A stretch of DNA of 64,000 nucleotides from Sphingobacterium thalpophilum. GTDB taxonomy: Bacteria; Bacteroidota; Bacteroidia; Sphingobacteriales; Sphingobacteriaceae. The stretch spans positions 1,364,001-1,428,000 of the forward strand of contig NZ_LR590484.1 of the NCBI RefSeq assembly GCF_901482695.1. The letters run 5' to 3'. Position 1 is the first letter of the stretch; each line of letters opens with the position of its first letter. Below are positions 27,507 through 36,679 of this stretch, piece after piece. The notes under the pieces were generated by a model. The model was given only the letters and a program-made list of their open reading frames with translations, did no database searches and was not told the origin of the DNA. The position numbers and the translations under genes are program-made.

Positions 27507-29987
27507 TTACCTTCTCGTTTTTTTTGTCAGGCGGATAGCTTCTTCGTGTCCGTTTGCGGCAGCCCTTTCGAACCATTCCAGCGCTATATCTTCATCTTCC
27601 TCCACGCCGTCTCCCATCAGATAACAATTGGCAAGTTTAAATTGCGCTTCCGCATTCTCTGCCTCGGCCGCTTTCCTGATCCATTCCACCCCTTCGTTGA
27701 GATCGGCTTCGACCCCTTCGCCTCCAAGCAGCTGCACACCGGCGAAATAGCTGGCGTAAGTATTCCCCTGATGGGCAACTTCCAAAAAGTTCCGGAAAGC
27801 TGCTTTTTTGTCCTCGTCGGTGCCGATCCCAAAATAATAACATCTCGCCAGGCGATATATAGCCTCCTGGTTGCCGCGCTCGGCGGCCTGCTTATAGTAA
27901 GAAAAAGCTGTCGGCGGATGCGCTTCCACGCCGACTCCAAACTCATAGCACATGCCCAGCCCATCACTCAGGTAGCCAAGCTGCTGCGCACGCTGGTAAT
28001 AGGCAAAACCTTTATCATACTCTTCCAGCTGCTCATAGTCAAAGAAGTAATAGTCACCAAGCAGCAGCAGCGCTTCTCCGACCTGCTGGTTTGCAGCCTG
28101 CTCCAGCAACTGCAGGCCCCTGGCCGTATCCTGCTGCACCAGGCCATTCAGGTAGTACCGGCCAAGCACGTATTGTGCATAAGGGAAACCCAGATCAGCT
28201 GCCTTCGTGATGTATTCAGAGGCTTTATAAGGGTCTTGCGCAACAGCAAACCCATACTCATAACACAGCGCTAGGTCGGTCATTGCCCGGACGTGATTAC
28301 GCTCGGCCGCCTGCTGGTAGAGGTCGATCATTTTGTCCAGATTGACCTCAGTGCCGATTCCCCCGCGGTAACAACGTCCTAGCTCATACAGGCAATTGAG
28401 GTCGTGCATGCTTGCCCCAGCCTCAAAAGCAGCAAACGCTTCAGCCGGCTGCGGCGCACCGGCACCGTGGTAATCCTGTTCCAGATAAAGTCCTTTGAGA
28501 TAATAGGCATAAGGATAACCCAGTTCCGCTGCACGGGCAAAATAGTCAAAAGCCTGCTTATAGTCCGGTTCGCTCTGTAGCTCACTCGCTAACCCGAGTT
28601 CGACGACTGCGGCGGCATTATTATAGCCAGCAGCCTCTTCAAAATAAGGTAGTGCAGCTATAGCGTCGGGCGCCGTCCCATGGATACCGTATTTGATATA
28701 TCGGCCCACCTGGTACAAAGCCTGTGGCAGCTTCGCCTGTGCCGCATCCCTATAATATGCAAAAGCGGCCTGATAGTCCGGTTCCGTTCCATTGTAGCCA
28801 TATTCCAGCATATTTCCCAGCCTCAGCTTGGCATAAGGGATGTCCTTAGCCGCCAATTTCTCATAACGCTCCCAAGCCTGCTGTTCATCGGCCGGCAGCA
28901 AGCGGCCTTCCAGATAAATCTCAGCAAGCTCTATTTGTGCTTCGGCATAATCAGACTCTTCATCAAGCTGAGTAAGTAAGGCTAAGCCCTTTTCCTGATC
29001 CAGCATGCTGTCATTATAAAGGTACAGACAGGCAAGTCTGTAATCCGCATAATTGTTGTTGTAGTCGTAAGCCTTTTGCAGATAGAAAACGATATCTTGT
29101 TCATCCTGCTGCTTATTGTTTGCTTCAGCACCCAGCATCTGCAATTTGATCAATGCGATCTGTACTGCGGCATCCGTTATCCCATATTCGAACACTTCCT
29201 GATAGTCTGGAATCAGTGATTGCAGTTCGTTTGTTGTAGTGGCCGCTGCACGTTTGAGCTCGGTAGCCACAAATCGGCAGTAGCGCGAATCCGCTTTGGC
29301 AATGCCTTCTTCGAGTACTTCCAGCTGTCTGCCCCGGTCTGCCTTACGCGAGAAGTAGAACTGCAATGCTTCGTAATAATGGCGCAACAGTTTTTCGTCA
29401 TCTGAGTCACGCAGTACGGCAATCTGTTCAGGCACTTCTTCAAATCGGTCAGTCCAGACATTTAGATGCGCGGCATAGGCAATCCCCCACACGTTGCCTG
29501 ATGTGGCGAGAGCATTCAGCTGTATCTTGGCCTCATCACGTTCCAGATCGGAGAGTACGCCCAGTTGATTATAATACAAATATAAGGCCTGCGCCACGGG
29601 CACCTGTGCCTCGATAGCCTTCCTTAAGTACAATGAAGCCTTCTGTTTATCGACCACATGCCGCCGGCATAAAACATACTGCATGCCCAACTCGACCCAA
29701 GCCTGCGGATGCTGCTGCGCATAGCGCTCAAGCAGGTACCGCACCCGCTCGCTGAAGAACAGGTAATCTTCATTATCCAAATATAAGTTTGCCGGGAAAT
29801 CGGCTCCTTTTTCAAATAAGGCATCATACAGCCGATTAGATTCAGGCTCATCCATATGGACTTCAAAATAAGCCAGGCCATCAAACCATAATACCGGAGG
29901 TATCGTTTTGGGCAAATCAGCAGCAAAAGATAGTTCCCCTGATTGCACCTGAGCGATTTTTCGCTGATATTCTTGTCTTAATTGCAT
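27507..29987 (-). CDS. Sel1-repeat protein
   Basis: First gene of the Hsp90-like operon: an 826-residue cytoplasmic protein with many Sel1-like (SLR) repeats of about 36 residues over residues about 340-820, for example AALPYFEEAAGYNNAAAVVELG, DLALCYEYGFAV and YRLARCYYFGIGTDEDKKAAF. Sel1 repeats form superhelical scaffolds for protein binding. The N-terminal 300 residues are helical but lack clear repeats. The start at 29987 (MQLRQEY) has no signal sequence. Six bases separate it from the ATPase gene. Confidence 0.88.
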   Translation of the reverse strand: MQLRQEYQRKIAQVQSGELSFAADLPKTIPPVLWFDGLAYFEVHMDEPESNRLYDALFEKGADFPANLYLDNEDYLFFSERVRYLLERYAQQHPQAWVELGMQYVLCRRHVVDKQKASLYLRKAIEAQVPVAQALYLYYNQLGVLSDLERDEAKIQLNALATSGNVWGIAYAAHLNVWTDRFEEVPEQIAVLRDSDDEKLLRHYYEALQFYFSRKADRGRQLEVLEEGIAKADSRYCRFVATELKRAAATTTNELQSLIPDYQEVFEYGITDAAVQIALIKLQMLGAEANNKQQDEQDIVFYLQKAYDYNNNYADYRLACLYLYNDSMLDQEKGLALLTQLDEESDYAEAQIELAEIYLEGRLLPADEQQAWERYEKLAAKDIPYAKLRLGNMLEYGYNGTEPDYQAAFAYYRDAAQAKLPQALYQVGRYIKYGIHGTAPDAIAALPYFEEAAGYNNAAAVVELGLASELQSEPDYKQAFDYFARAAELGYPYAYYLKGLYLEQDYHGAGAPQPAEAFAAFEAGASMHDLNCLYELGRCYRGGIGTEVNLDKMIDLYQQAAERNHVRAMTDLALCYEYGFAVAQDPYKASEYITKAADLGFPYAQYVLGRYYLNGLVQQDTARGLQLLEQAANQQVGEALLLLGDYYFFDYEQLEEYDKGFAYYQRAQQLGYLSDGLGMCYEFGVGVEAHPPTAFSYYKQAAERGNQEAIYRLARCYYFGIGTDEDKKAAFRNFLEVAHQGNTYASYFAGVQLLGGEGVEADLNEGVEWIRKAAEAENAEAQFKLANCYLMGDGVEEDEDIALEWFERAAANGHEEAIRLTKKTRR

Positions 29988-30098
29988 ATAAAAGCATTGT
30001 TACCTATAAAATATACTTCTTTCACTGAAGAAGCCAAAATATACAAAAACTTTGCCATTACTGACCATATTCCAGCAAGTATTCTTATTTAAAAACAC

Positions 30099-30111
30099 GC
30101 AACATAGTTGC
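30099..30111. promoter_or_regulatory. Fur/Zur-like palindrome overlapping the -33 element
   Basis: GCAAC-ATA-GTTGC has perfect 5-base arms and overlaps the TTG of the promoter at 30108-30137. Its arms echo the TTGCAA arms of the site at 30138-30154. Confidence 0.5.
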
Positions 30112-30137
30112 TTTTAAATTCTTTTTATCTATCTTTG
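30108..30137 (+). promoter_or_regulatory. Bacteroidota promoter of the TonB receptor/DUF4625 operon
   Basis: TTG at 30108-30110, a 19-base spacer, then TATCTTTG at 30130-30137, an exact match to TTG-N19-TAnnTTTG. Transcription should start near 30143, leaving a leader of about 40 bases. Confidence 0.8.
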
Positions 30138-30154
30138 TTGCAACTTAATTGCAA
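30138..30154. promoter_or_regulatory. Fur/Zur-like operator at the transcription start
   Basis: TTGCAACTTAATTGCAA consists of two TTGCAA arms around 5 bases. It lies directly behind the -7 box, where a bound repressor would block initiation. Arm size and spacing are like Fur-family sites; assignment to Zur rests on the His-rich proteins encoded downstream. Confidence 0.55.
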
Positions 30155-30182
30155 ATATAATTTTACAAGCATATAGAACTTG

Positions 30183-32351
30183 ATGAACAGGCGTAGCATT
30201 CTTATTCTCCTCATGGCAACTTTTATCCTGCGGCAGGCAACCGCGCAGGAACAACCAACTAAGGATATCGGATTGCAGGAAGTACGCGTAGATGGAAGTT
30301 TGTATAAGCAGACAGAAGTTGGAGCGATGACTGTTGACAAACTCACAGCGGATTCTATACAAAAATATCAGGCTGGCAGTCTGATGCAAACCTTGAGCCG
30401 CCTTCCGGGTGTGCATGCAATCGGCATCGGAGCCAACCAGTCCAAACCCCAGGTGCGCGGTCTCGGTTTCAACCGTGTTGCCACCGTAGAAAACGGTATT
30501 AAACACGAAGGACAGCAATGGGGTCTAGACCATGGTCTCGAAATTGATCAGTTCAGCGTCGGAACAGCCGAAATCATCAAGGGCGCAGCCTCATTTATGT
30601 ATGGATCTGATGCGATTGGCGGTGTTATCCGCTTATCACCGCCAGCCGAATTGCCGCACGACGGCTTCAAGGGCACGCTGAATTTACTGGCAAAATCGAA
30701 TAATGCGACACTCGGCGGTTCGCTGCAGCTGCAAGGACGCCGCAAAAACTGGGTGTTTGGAGGCGGCTTCACTTACCTGGATTATGGTGATTACCGTGTT
30801 CCCACCGATACGGTGCATGTATACAACTACCCCGTGAGGCTTAAGAATGGATATGTACGCAATACCGCAGGGCGGGAACGACATTTCCAGCTGCGTGGCG
30901 GATATCTGGGAGATCGATTTTCCTCCATGCTCTACCTGAGCAACTACCATACCCATGCCGGCTTTTTTGCCAATGCACACGGACTGGAACCCCGGGGAGT
31001 AGATACAGCATTGTACGACAGATCGCACCGGGATATTCTTTTTCCCAGCCAACGGATTGACCATTTTAAGCTGCTAAACCGCAATACGTTTACCTTGGGT
31101 TCACATCAGGTAGATATAGATCTAGGCTATCAGCGCAATTATCGACGGGAGTACAACCATTATACTGCGCATGGATATATGCCGCCCGTGTACCCCGACA
31201 CGATGCGCATTCCCATCCAGCTCGAGCGGCTGTATGATAAGCATATCTATACCCTTGCCGCCAGAGACCAGTTTGGTCTGGGCTCTCACCGTCTTACCAT
31301 CGGAATCAACAGTGAATATCAGCACAATACGATCAACGGCTGGAGCTTTCTCATTCCTGCTTTTCGCCAAAAGGCGCTGGGCCTGTTTATTTACGATCGT
31401 TATCCCATAAACGCACATACGACATTGTATGGCGCATTGCGCTATGATTACAGCCAGATCAACAGTGACTTGTACAGAGACTGGTTTGCATCCCAGCTGG
31501 AAAACCAGCCCGACCAATATTTGGTTCGCGCACAACAGCTCAAACGCAACTTTAATAGCCTCGTATGGTCACTGGGTATGGCGACACAAGCCGGATCCTG
31601 GGAGACGAAGTTAACGGTGGGCAAAAGCTTCCGCTTGCCTTCCGCACAGGAGCTCGCTGCCAACGGTGTCAATTATCATTATTTCAGCTATGAGAAAGGT
31701 AATGCATCCCTATCACCCGAACAGTCTTACCAAGTGGACTTCTCCCTTGCCTGGCGACCTGAGCGGCTGTCGATTGCGTTCACGCCATTTTTCAATTACT
31801 TCTCCAACTATATCTATCTCAATCCGACTGCGGGTTACGACCAGTACTACGGAGCCGGCAACCAAATATTCGAATACGCCGAGAGTAAAGTACGCCGATA
31901 TGGGGCCGAGCTCAGGCTGGAGTACCGGCCACTTGCCCGCTGGAAGATCGAACTTCTGGCCGATTATATCCGTTCTGAGCAGCTATCAGGAGCGAAAAAA
32001 GGGTATACCTTACCCTTTTCGCCGGCGCCTTCGGCTCTTCTAGACCTAAGCTGGATGCCCAAAAATAGTCTTTATTTTAAAGAGTCCTACTTTTCACTGG
32101 ACTGCAAATGGACCGCCCGCCAATCCAGCGTTGTACCTCCGGAAGATCAGACCCATGGTTATCAGTTAGTTAACTTTCGGGCTGGCACACAGCTTCAGAT
32201 CTGCCGCTCCAACATTCAGCTGCGGCTGCAGGTACTGAATATTTTCGACCGTAAATATATGGAACATACGAACTTTTATCGGCTTATCGCATTACCCGAA
32301 CAAGGACGCAATGTGGTCCTTTCGATGGGCATTCCCTTAGGCAGGATGTGA
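30183..32351 (+). CDS. TonB-dependent outer membrane receptor (candidate zinc/metal uptake)
   Basis: TonB-dependent receptor of about 722 residues. A signal peptide ending in ATAQ is followed by a plug domain without a carboxypeptidase-like extension (LMQTLSRLPGVHAIGIGANQSKPQVRGLG; GAASFMYGSDAIGGVI) and a barrel with the C-terminal family block LQVLNIFDRKYMEHTNFYRL. His-rich extracellular segments such as NYHTHAGFFANAHG resemble those of ZnuD-like zinc receptors. It heads an operon with two His-rich DUF4625 lipoproteins and has Fur-family-like operators at its promoter, so import of zinc or a similar metal is likely (inference). Start at 30183 is the first ATG; an upstream TTG is less likely. 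Confidence 0.88.
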   Translation: MNRRSILILLMATFILRQATAQEQPTKDIGLQEVRVDGSLYKQTEVGAMTVDKLTADSIQKYQAGSLMQTLSRLPGVHAIGIGANQSKPQVRGLGFNRVATVENGIKHEGQQWGLDHGLEIDQFSVGTAEIIKGAASFMYGSDAIGGVIRLSPPAELPHDGFKGTLNLLAKSNNATLGGSLQLQGRRKNWVFGGGFTYLDYGDYRVPTDTVHVYNYPVRLKNGYVRNTAGRERHFQLRGGYLGDRFSSMLYLSNYHTHAGFFANAHGLEPRGVDTALYDRSHRDILFPSQRIDHFKLLNRNTFTLGSHQVDIDLGYQRNYRREYNHYTAHGYMPPVYPDTMRIPIQLERLYDKHIYTLAARDQFGLGSHRLTIGINSEYQHNTINGWSFLIPAFRQKALGLFIYDRYPINAHTTLYGALRYDYSQINSDLYRDWFASQLENQPDQYLVRAQQLKRNFNSLVWSLGMATQAGSWETKLTVGKSFRLPSAQELAANGVNYHYFSYEKGNASLSPEQSYQVDFSLAWRPERLSIAFTPFFNYFSNYIYLNPTAGYDQYYGAGNQIFEYAESKVRRYGAELRLEYRPLARWKIELLADYIRSEQLSGAKKGYTLPFSPAPSALLDLSWMPKNSLYFKESYFSLDCKWTARQSSVVPPEDQTHGYQLVNFRAGTQLQICRSNIQLRLQVLNIFDRKYMEHTNFYRLIALPEQGRNVVLSMGIPLGRM

Positions 32352-32376
32352 GATACAGAAAAATACATACCCACTC

Positions 32377-32853
32377 ATGAGAACATTAACAAAATATGCA
32401 ATCGCAGCCCTGATGTTAAGCACAGTCACAGGCTGTAAGAAAGACAAGGAAAACATTGACACGGAAAAGCCCCAGATCGATATCAGTTGGGGCAGCGCTT
32501 TTCCAAAACAATGCAGTGAGGTAAAGCGTGGTACTTCGTTTACCTTTCGCGCCCGATTGTCCGACAATGTAGCGCTGGGCAGCTATAGTCTGAATGTGCA
32601 TCACAATTTTGACCATCATTCACATAGCACGGAGGTGGAAGAGTGCCCCTTAGATCCTGTCAAAACACCGGTAGCTCCTTTTGTCTATGTCAAGACCGTC
32701 AATATCTCCGGCCAGCCCCGGCAGTATGATGCGCAGCTTGACATTGAAGTTCCGGCAACAGTAGATCCGGGCAATTATCATTTTATGATCCAGGTAACCG
32801 ATCAGTCCGGCTGGAGTCTCCAAAAGGGAATCAGCATACGCATCGTAGAATAA
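32377..32853 (+). CDS. DUF4625 lipoprotein, His-rich
   Basis: A 158-residue lipoprotein (lipobox VTGC near residue 20) with one DUF4625 immunoglobulin-like domain. A cluster HHNFDHHSHS near residue 75 is a strong candidate metal site. The closing strand pattern VDPGNYHFMIQVTDQSGWS matches the family. It starts 25 bases after the receptor stop codon. Likely a surface metal-binding partner of that receptor. Confidence 0.82.
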   Translation: MRTLTKYAIAALMLSTVTGCKKDKENIDTEKPQIDISWGSAFPKQCSEVKRGTSFTFRARLSDNVALGSYSLNVHHNFDHHSHSTEVEECPLDPVKTPVAPFVYVKTVNISGQPRQYDAQLDIEVPATVDPGNYHFMIQVTDQSGWSLQKGISIRIVE

Positions 32854-32910
32854 GCGAACAGTTCAGATGAAATAACAAAACGAATGACTAAACTTTTAAA
32901 TCCAATGCAC

Positions 32911-33930
32911 ATGAAAACCAGAAACATTAATTTACTGATGCTATTTACTGCACTACTAATTGGCTTTTTATCTTCCTGTAAAAAAGATGACGTCGATATT
33001 CCGGCAGGGGTAAAACCACAGATCAGTGCACTTGAAATCGGTTCGGGCAACAACAAGACGGCCAAGGCGGGGGCAGATCTGCATCTCGAGGCAGAAATTG
33101 TAGCCGAAGCGCTGATCGATAAGATTGACATTGAGATCCACCAGGAAGGTGGCGCCAATTTCAAATTCAGCAAAACGTATACCGAAGGAAAGTATATAGG
33201 TGTGAAAAATGCGAACTTCCACGAGCATGTCGATATTCCATCTGAAGCTCCGGCAGGCACCTATCACTTTCACCTGACAGTAACTGATAAAGCTGGAGCG
33301 TCGACAACGGTAGAGTCACCACTGACCATTGAGGCAGCTGAGGCGAAGGTAGCATTTAAGCTGATCTTTACCGAAGTAGATGCGCATGCCCACGGAGACC
33401 ATTTCCATGATATCGCTGAAAAAACAGGTGTAGAGCCACTTACCGTCAGCTTTGGCAACGACGGCAAAGCACTATCGGGTGCACACGCTGATATCAGCCC
33501 TGAAGCTGTTTATAAGATCGAGTTCAAGCAGTTTGATGCATCAGGCAAGGAAATCCAAGGCCAGTACATCAAGGACAAAGCAACGGCATCATTCTATAAG
33601 GCCTTCCTGACAGGCGGTGGTTTTGTTCTGAACCCCAATAGCAGCACGTCTACCGGAGCTGTATTCCAGCCCAAGGAAGCCACCTACGGCGATGGCACTG
33701 CTGTCAGCGGAGCCGTTGAAACAACAGGCATCATCAGCTATTTTACAGCCGGAAAGGACAATGCCGGTGAAAAAGAGGTAACGTATGTCCTTAGAAAGTT
33801 TGACGATGCGACAACCAAAGCAAGTGTGACCCGTGTTGACTGGAACCTAAGCGACTATGCAAGCAAATTCGCCGGGCAGGATATCGTCCGCCTGACTTTT
33901 GAACTGCATGCCGAAGAAGGGGGACATTAA
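32911..33930 (+). CDS. DUF4625 lipoprotein with extra C-terminal domain, His-rich
   Basis: Lipoprotein (lipobox LSSC). Residues about 25-145 are a DUF4625 domain (EAPAGTYHFHLTVTDKAGAS). A C-terminal domain of about 180 residues follows, starting with a His cluster DAHAHGDHFHDIAEKTG. It ends in EEGGH. The start at 32911 (MKTRNI) gives a clean signal peptide; in-frame Met codons at 32884 and 32905 are alternatives. Third gene of the receptor operon, closed by a strong terminator. Confidence 0.8.
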   Translation: MKTRNINLLMLFTALLIGFLSSCKKDDVDIPAGVKPQISALEIGSGNNKTAKAGADLHLEAEIVAEALIDKIDIEIHQEGGANFKFSKTYTEGKYIGVKNANFHEHVDIPSEAPAGTYHFHLTVTDKAGASTTVESPLTIEAAEAKVAFKLIFTEVDAHAHGDHFHDIAEKTGVEPLTVSFGNDGKALSGAHADISPEAVYKIEFKQFDASGKEIQGQYIKDKATASFYKAFLTGGGFVLNPNSSTSTGAVFQPKEATYGDGTAVSGAVETTGIISYFTAGKDNAGEKEVTYVLRKFDDATTKASVTRVDWNLSDYASKFAGQDIVRLTFELHAEEGGH

Positions 33931-33939
33931 ACTTCATAA

Positions 33940-33982
33940 AAAACACCTTGCCAGCAGTTAAGAATGCTGGCAAGGTGTTTTT
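33940..33982. terminator. Strong bidirectional terminator
   Basis: A 17-base stem AAAACACCTTGCCAGCA/TGCTGGCAAGGTGTTTT with an 8-base loop and T-runs on both strands. It ends the DUF4625 operon (plus) and the convergent PepSY-like gene (minus). Confidence 0.93.
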
Positions 33983-34001
33983 AATCCGGCAGCTGCAGGG
34001 C

Positions 34002-34451
34002 TTAGTCCCTCCGCTTTTCCAGAACATTGCCATTAGGGTCCATCATCAGTTTCCATTCATCACGGCTGCTTTTTACCTCAAAAGCATAGCACACTTTCCG
34101 CCCTTCTGTAATCCTTTTGACATCTTCCAGACGATAGCCCCTGAAGTCTTTTCTGACTTTTGCCAAAACTGCTTTTGGCAGGTCATTTTTAGACAGATCT
34201 TCCTTGTGACGGACAATTTTTCCATTATGCTGGATCCACAGCTCGTGATCGCTGCCAAACAATCCCGTTTCAAATTCCGCTTCATACAAACCGTTCTTTA
34301 GCTCCCAGTCTATATTTTTAGCTTTTGGGAATTGCTGCTGCAGACTGTTGACCACAAGTGCAGGCACCTGACTCTGGGGAATATCCTGTGCTACAGCTCC
34401 CATCGCTGATAATGTCAGCAGCATTGCACCCCATATCGTTCTATGTTTCAT
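34002..34451 (-). CDS. PepSY-like (DUF2874) secreted protein
   Basis: A 149-residue exported protein with a signal peptide ending in AVAQ. Two PepSY-like/DUF2874 units are recognisable, LQQQFPKAKNIDWELKNGLYEAEF and RKDFRGYRLEDVKRITEG. Such proteins often sit beside two-component systems in Bacteroidota, as here, and may be their target or input. Function otherwise unknown. Confidence 0.82.
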   Translation of the reverse strand: MKHRTIWGAMLLTLSAMGAVAQDIPQSQVPALVVNSLQQQFPKAKNIDWELKNGLYEAEFETGLFGSDHELWIQHNGKIVRHKEDLSKNDLPKAVLAKVRKDFRGYRLEDVKRITEGRKVCYAFEVKSSRDEWKLMMDPNGNVLEKRRD

Positions 34452-34529
34452 GACTTAATTATTTTAATGTACAACCTTCAATGTACAACAAAGGAAAGCC
34501 CTGATTCTGTAAACATTTGGGAATATACC

Positions 34530-35816
34530 TTAAGCCGGATAAAAAACTACTGTAAAGATATGTTGCTGCTGTTCATGTCGATATGAAAGTCCAAAACCAT
34601 ACAGGTTGCATATCGCCTGTACGATCGCCAGACCTAGCCCAGTACCGCGGGCTGCGGCATCAGATTTGTAAAACCGGGAGAACACCTTGTCTGCATCCAA
34701 GGGAGGCTGACCGCCCGTGTTGGCTACCTGCAGCAGTTTATCCGTCAAGGTCATATGCACATACCCCCCCTCGATATTATGAAATAGCGCGTTTCGCAGT
34801 AAATTGGCCACAATGATATTGGCCAGAGCGGCATCAAGCCGTGCGCTTAGCTGGCTTTGCTGCTCCACCCGGATCTCTACACGTTTAAATGCAGCCATAT
34901 CCTCCAGCTCTTCCACCAAATGCCCGACCAGCCCGTTGATGGAAATCTCCTCATTATCGAAGAACTGCTTATTTTCAATTTTGGTGAGCAGTAGCAATGA
35001 TTTGTTTAAGCGCACCAGGCGCTCAGCCGTATGCAGCAGATCCGCAAGGATTTCCGACTGCTCGGGTTGCAGACCCTGCGTCTCCGCCAGCATTTCCAGT
35101 TTGTTGATCATGATCGCCAGTGGGGTCTGCAGCTCATGTGAAGCATTGCCAATAAACTGCTTCTGCTGTTCATAGATCTCTTCATTATGGTGAATCAATG
35201 TGGCCACAGCCAGCTGCAGATCCTTAAACTCCTGTATCTTGGTATCCATCGCAGGCTTATCTGCAGTTTTACCCAGCCTAAACCTGGCCAACTGTTCCAG
35301 AAAGCGATATAATGGGCTCCATAGCCGCTGAATGACCACCCTATTGATCGAGACGATGCTGATCACCAGCAACACAAACAGGATCAGGACAGAATAAAAC
35401 AGATTTTTGATCAAGTCACTCTCTTCAATCATCGAGTTGATAATGGATAGCTCATAATAGTGTCCTTTATGCACAAAGGCGGTAGTTAGCATACGCACAG
35501 GCTCTAGTTCCGGTTCGGGATCATCGTCATCCTGCATATACAGCATGGTGTCCTTATAGACATTTTTCATGTTGAGCGCTTGTTGCTCGGTAATTTCACG
35601 TACCTTATAGTTGTTTATCCCGAATTCCAGATCCGGAGATACCGTTTCATCTTCCGTCAGCTCCTGAATAATCAGGCGCTTCTGGTTTTCCAGTTCTTCA
35701 TCAATATTGTCATGGATGGCTTCCAGCATAAATAAGTAAAACACTGTTGACCACAGTGCGATGACGACAAGCACCGAAACGGAGAAATATTTAAGGGTCT
35801 GATTCGCTAACTTCAT
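34530..35816 (-). CDS. Sensor histidine kinase
   Basis: Membrane sensor kinase: a transmembrane helix at residues about 10-30, an extracytoplasmic sensor domain to about 130 (rich in Asp/Glu: QDDDDPEPELEPVR), a second transmembrane helix, a HisKA domain with the phospho-acceptor His in NASHELQTPLA (about residue 226), and an HATPase with LLRNALFHN and GTGLGLAIVQ. The first codons overlap the response regulator stop by 4 bases, a sign of translational coupling. The acidic sensor segment could bind cations. Confidence 0.93.
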   Translation of the reverse strand: MKLANQTLKYFSVSVLVVIALWSTVFYLFMLEAIHDNIDEELENQKRLIIQELTEDETVSPDLEFGINNYKVREITEQQALNMKNVYKDTMLYMQDDDDPEPELEPVRMLTTAFVHKGHYYELSIINSMIEESDLIKNLFYSVLILFVLLVISIVSINRVVIQRLWSPLYRFLEQLARFRLGKTADKPAMDTKIQEFKDLQLAVATLIHHNEEIYEQQKQFIGNASHELQTPLAIMINKLEMLAETQGLQPEQSEILADLLHTAERLVRLNKSLLLLTKIENKQFFDNEEISINGLVGHLVEELEDMAAFKRVEIRVEQQSQLSARLDAALANIIVANLLRNALFHNIEGGYVHMTLTDKLLQVANTGGQPPLDADKVFSRFYKSDAAARGTGLGLAIVQAICNLYGFGLSYRHEQQQHIFTVVFYPA

Positions 35817-36490
35817 TTTTTCACCAGTTTATAACCTACCCCGTAGACTGCCTCAAAGTCCACATCTGCCTGCTTCGCCAAAAATTTTTTACGCAGATTT
35901 TTTATCTGCGAATAGATAAAATCTAGATTATCGGCCTGGTCCGTATTGTCGCCCCATACATGCTCTGCCAGGGCACTTTTGCTCACGAGACGATTTTTGT
36001 TCAACAAGAAATAATGAAGGATATCAAACTCCTTCCTGTTGAGTGCGACGGCCTCACCTGCAATCAACAGGTTGCGCTCATGCAGATCCAACACGATGTT
36101 GCCCATTTCAAGCGTGTCTTTGCCGTCCCGCTGCTTGCGGCGCAGGACAGCTTTAATACGTGCATTTAGCTCAGCAATATGAAAAGGTTTGGTCAGATAA
36201 TCATCTGCCCCAAGCTCCAGTCCGTTCAATTTATCGTCCAAGGAGTCCTTCGCAGATATAATGATCACATTGTCCGACTTGCCCTCTTTTTTTAGCTGCT
36301 CCAGCACCTGAAGGCCACTGCCGCCCGGAAGCATGACATCCAGCAGAATACAATCGTAATCATAGACCAGCACCTTATCAAGCGCGGTATAGAAATCACT
36401 TGCAGTCTCCACCACATAATCTTCTTTGGTCAGGGAAGCTTTCAGCGTTTCCCTCAATTCCACTTCGTCTTCAATTACAAGTATTTTCAT
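35813..36490 (-). CDS. OmpR-family response regulator
   Basis: Receiver domain with phospho-acceptor Asp51 in LLDVMLPGGSG and conserved Lys in YLTKPF, followed by an OmpR/PhoB winged-helix domain (NRKEFDILHYFLLNKNRLVS). The start is set at 36490 (MKILVIED), the normal receiver N terminus; an in-frame Met at 36556 would add 22 unrelated residues. It forms a pair with the overlapping kinase gene. Confidence 0.95.
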   Translation of the reverse strand: MKILVIEDEVELRETLKASLTKEDYVVETASDFYTALDKVLVYDYDCILLDVMLPGGSGLQVLEQLKKEGKSDNVIIISAKDSLDDKLNGLELGADDYLTKPFHIAELNARIKAVLRRKQRDGKDTLEMGNIVLDLHERNLLIAGEAVALNRKEFDILHYFLLNKNRLVSKSALAEHVWGDNTDQADNLDFIYSQIKNLRKKFLAKQADVDFEAVYGVGYKLVKK

Positions 36491-36573
36491 TGAGTCAACC
36501 TTTATTATACTGTATGACAGCGAAACTCCAAGCCGGCACGATTCAGGACTGCGCATTGCACTGCTGTCAGATG

Positions 36574-36581
36574 CAAATGTA
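36574..36581 (-). promoter_or_regulatory. -7 box for the two-component operon
   Basis: TACATTTG on the minus strand (36581 to 36574) fits TAnnTTTG. A TTG lies 16 bases further upstream, shorter than the usual 19-21. Confidence 0.35.
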
Positions 36582-36679
36582 TACTGAATTTAGGAAACAA
36601 TTGGGAAAAGGACCAGGGTTAATTTTTGACGCCAGGGCCTCAAAAGCTCGGACCAGTTTTGTATTTTAGGTCAGAGATC

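Noticed and set aside
27546..28274. 242-codon open frame opposite the Sel1-repeat gene
   Set aside because: Shadow frame of a repeat-rich gene; the opposite strand carries the recognised Sel1 repeats.
27507..29987. Periodic similarity at DNA level, considered as repeat or CRISPR-like
   Set aside because: It reflects 36-residue Sel1 protein repeats; units differ and there are no uniform spacers.
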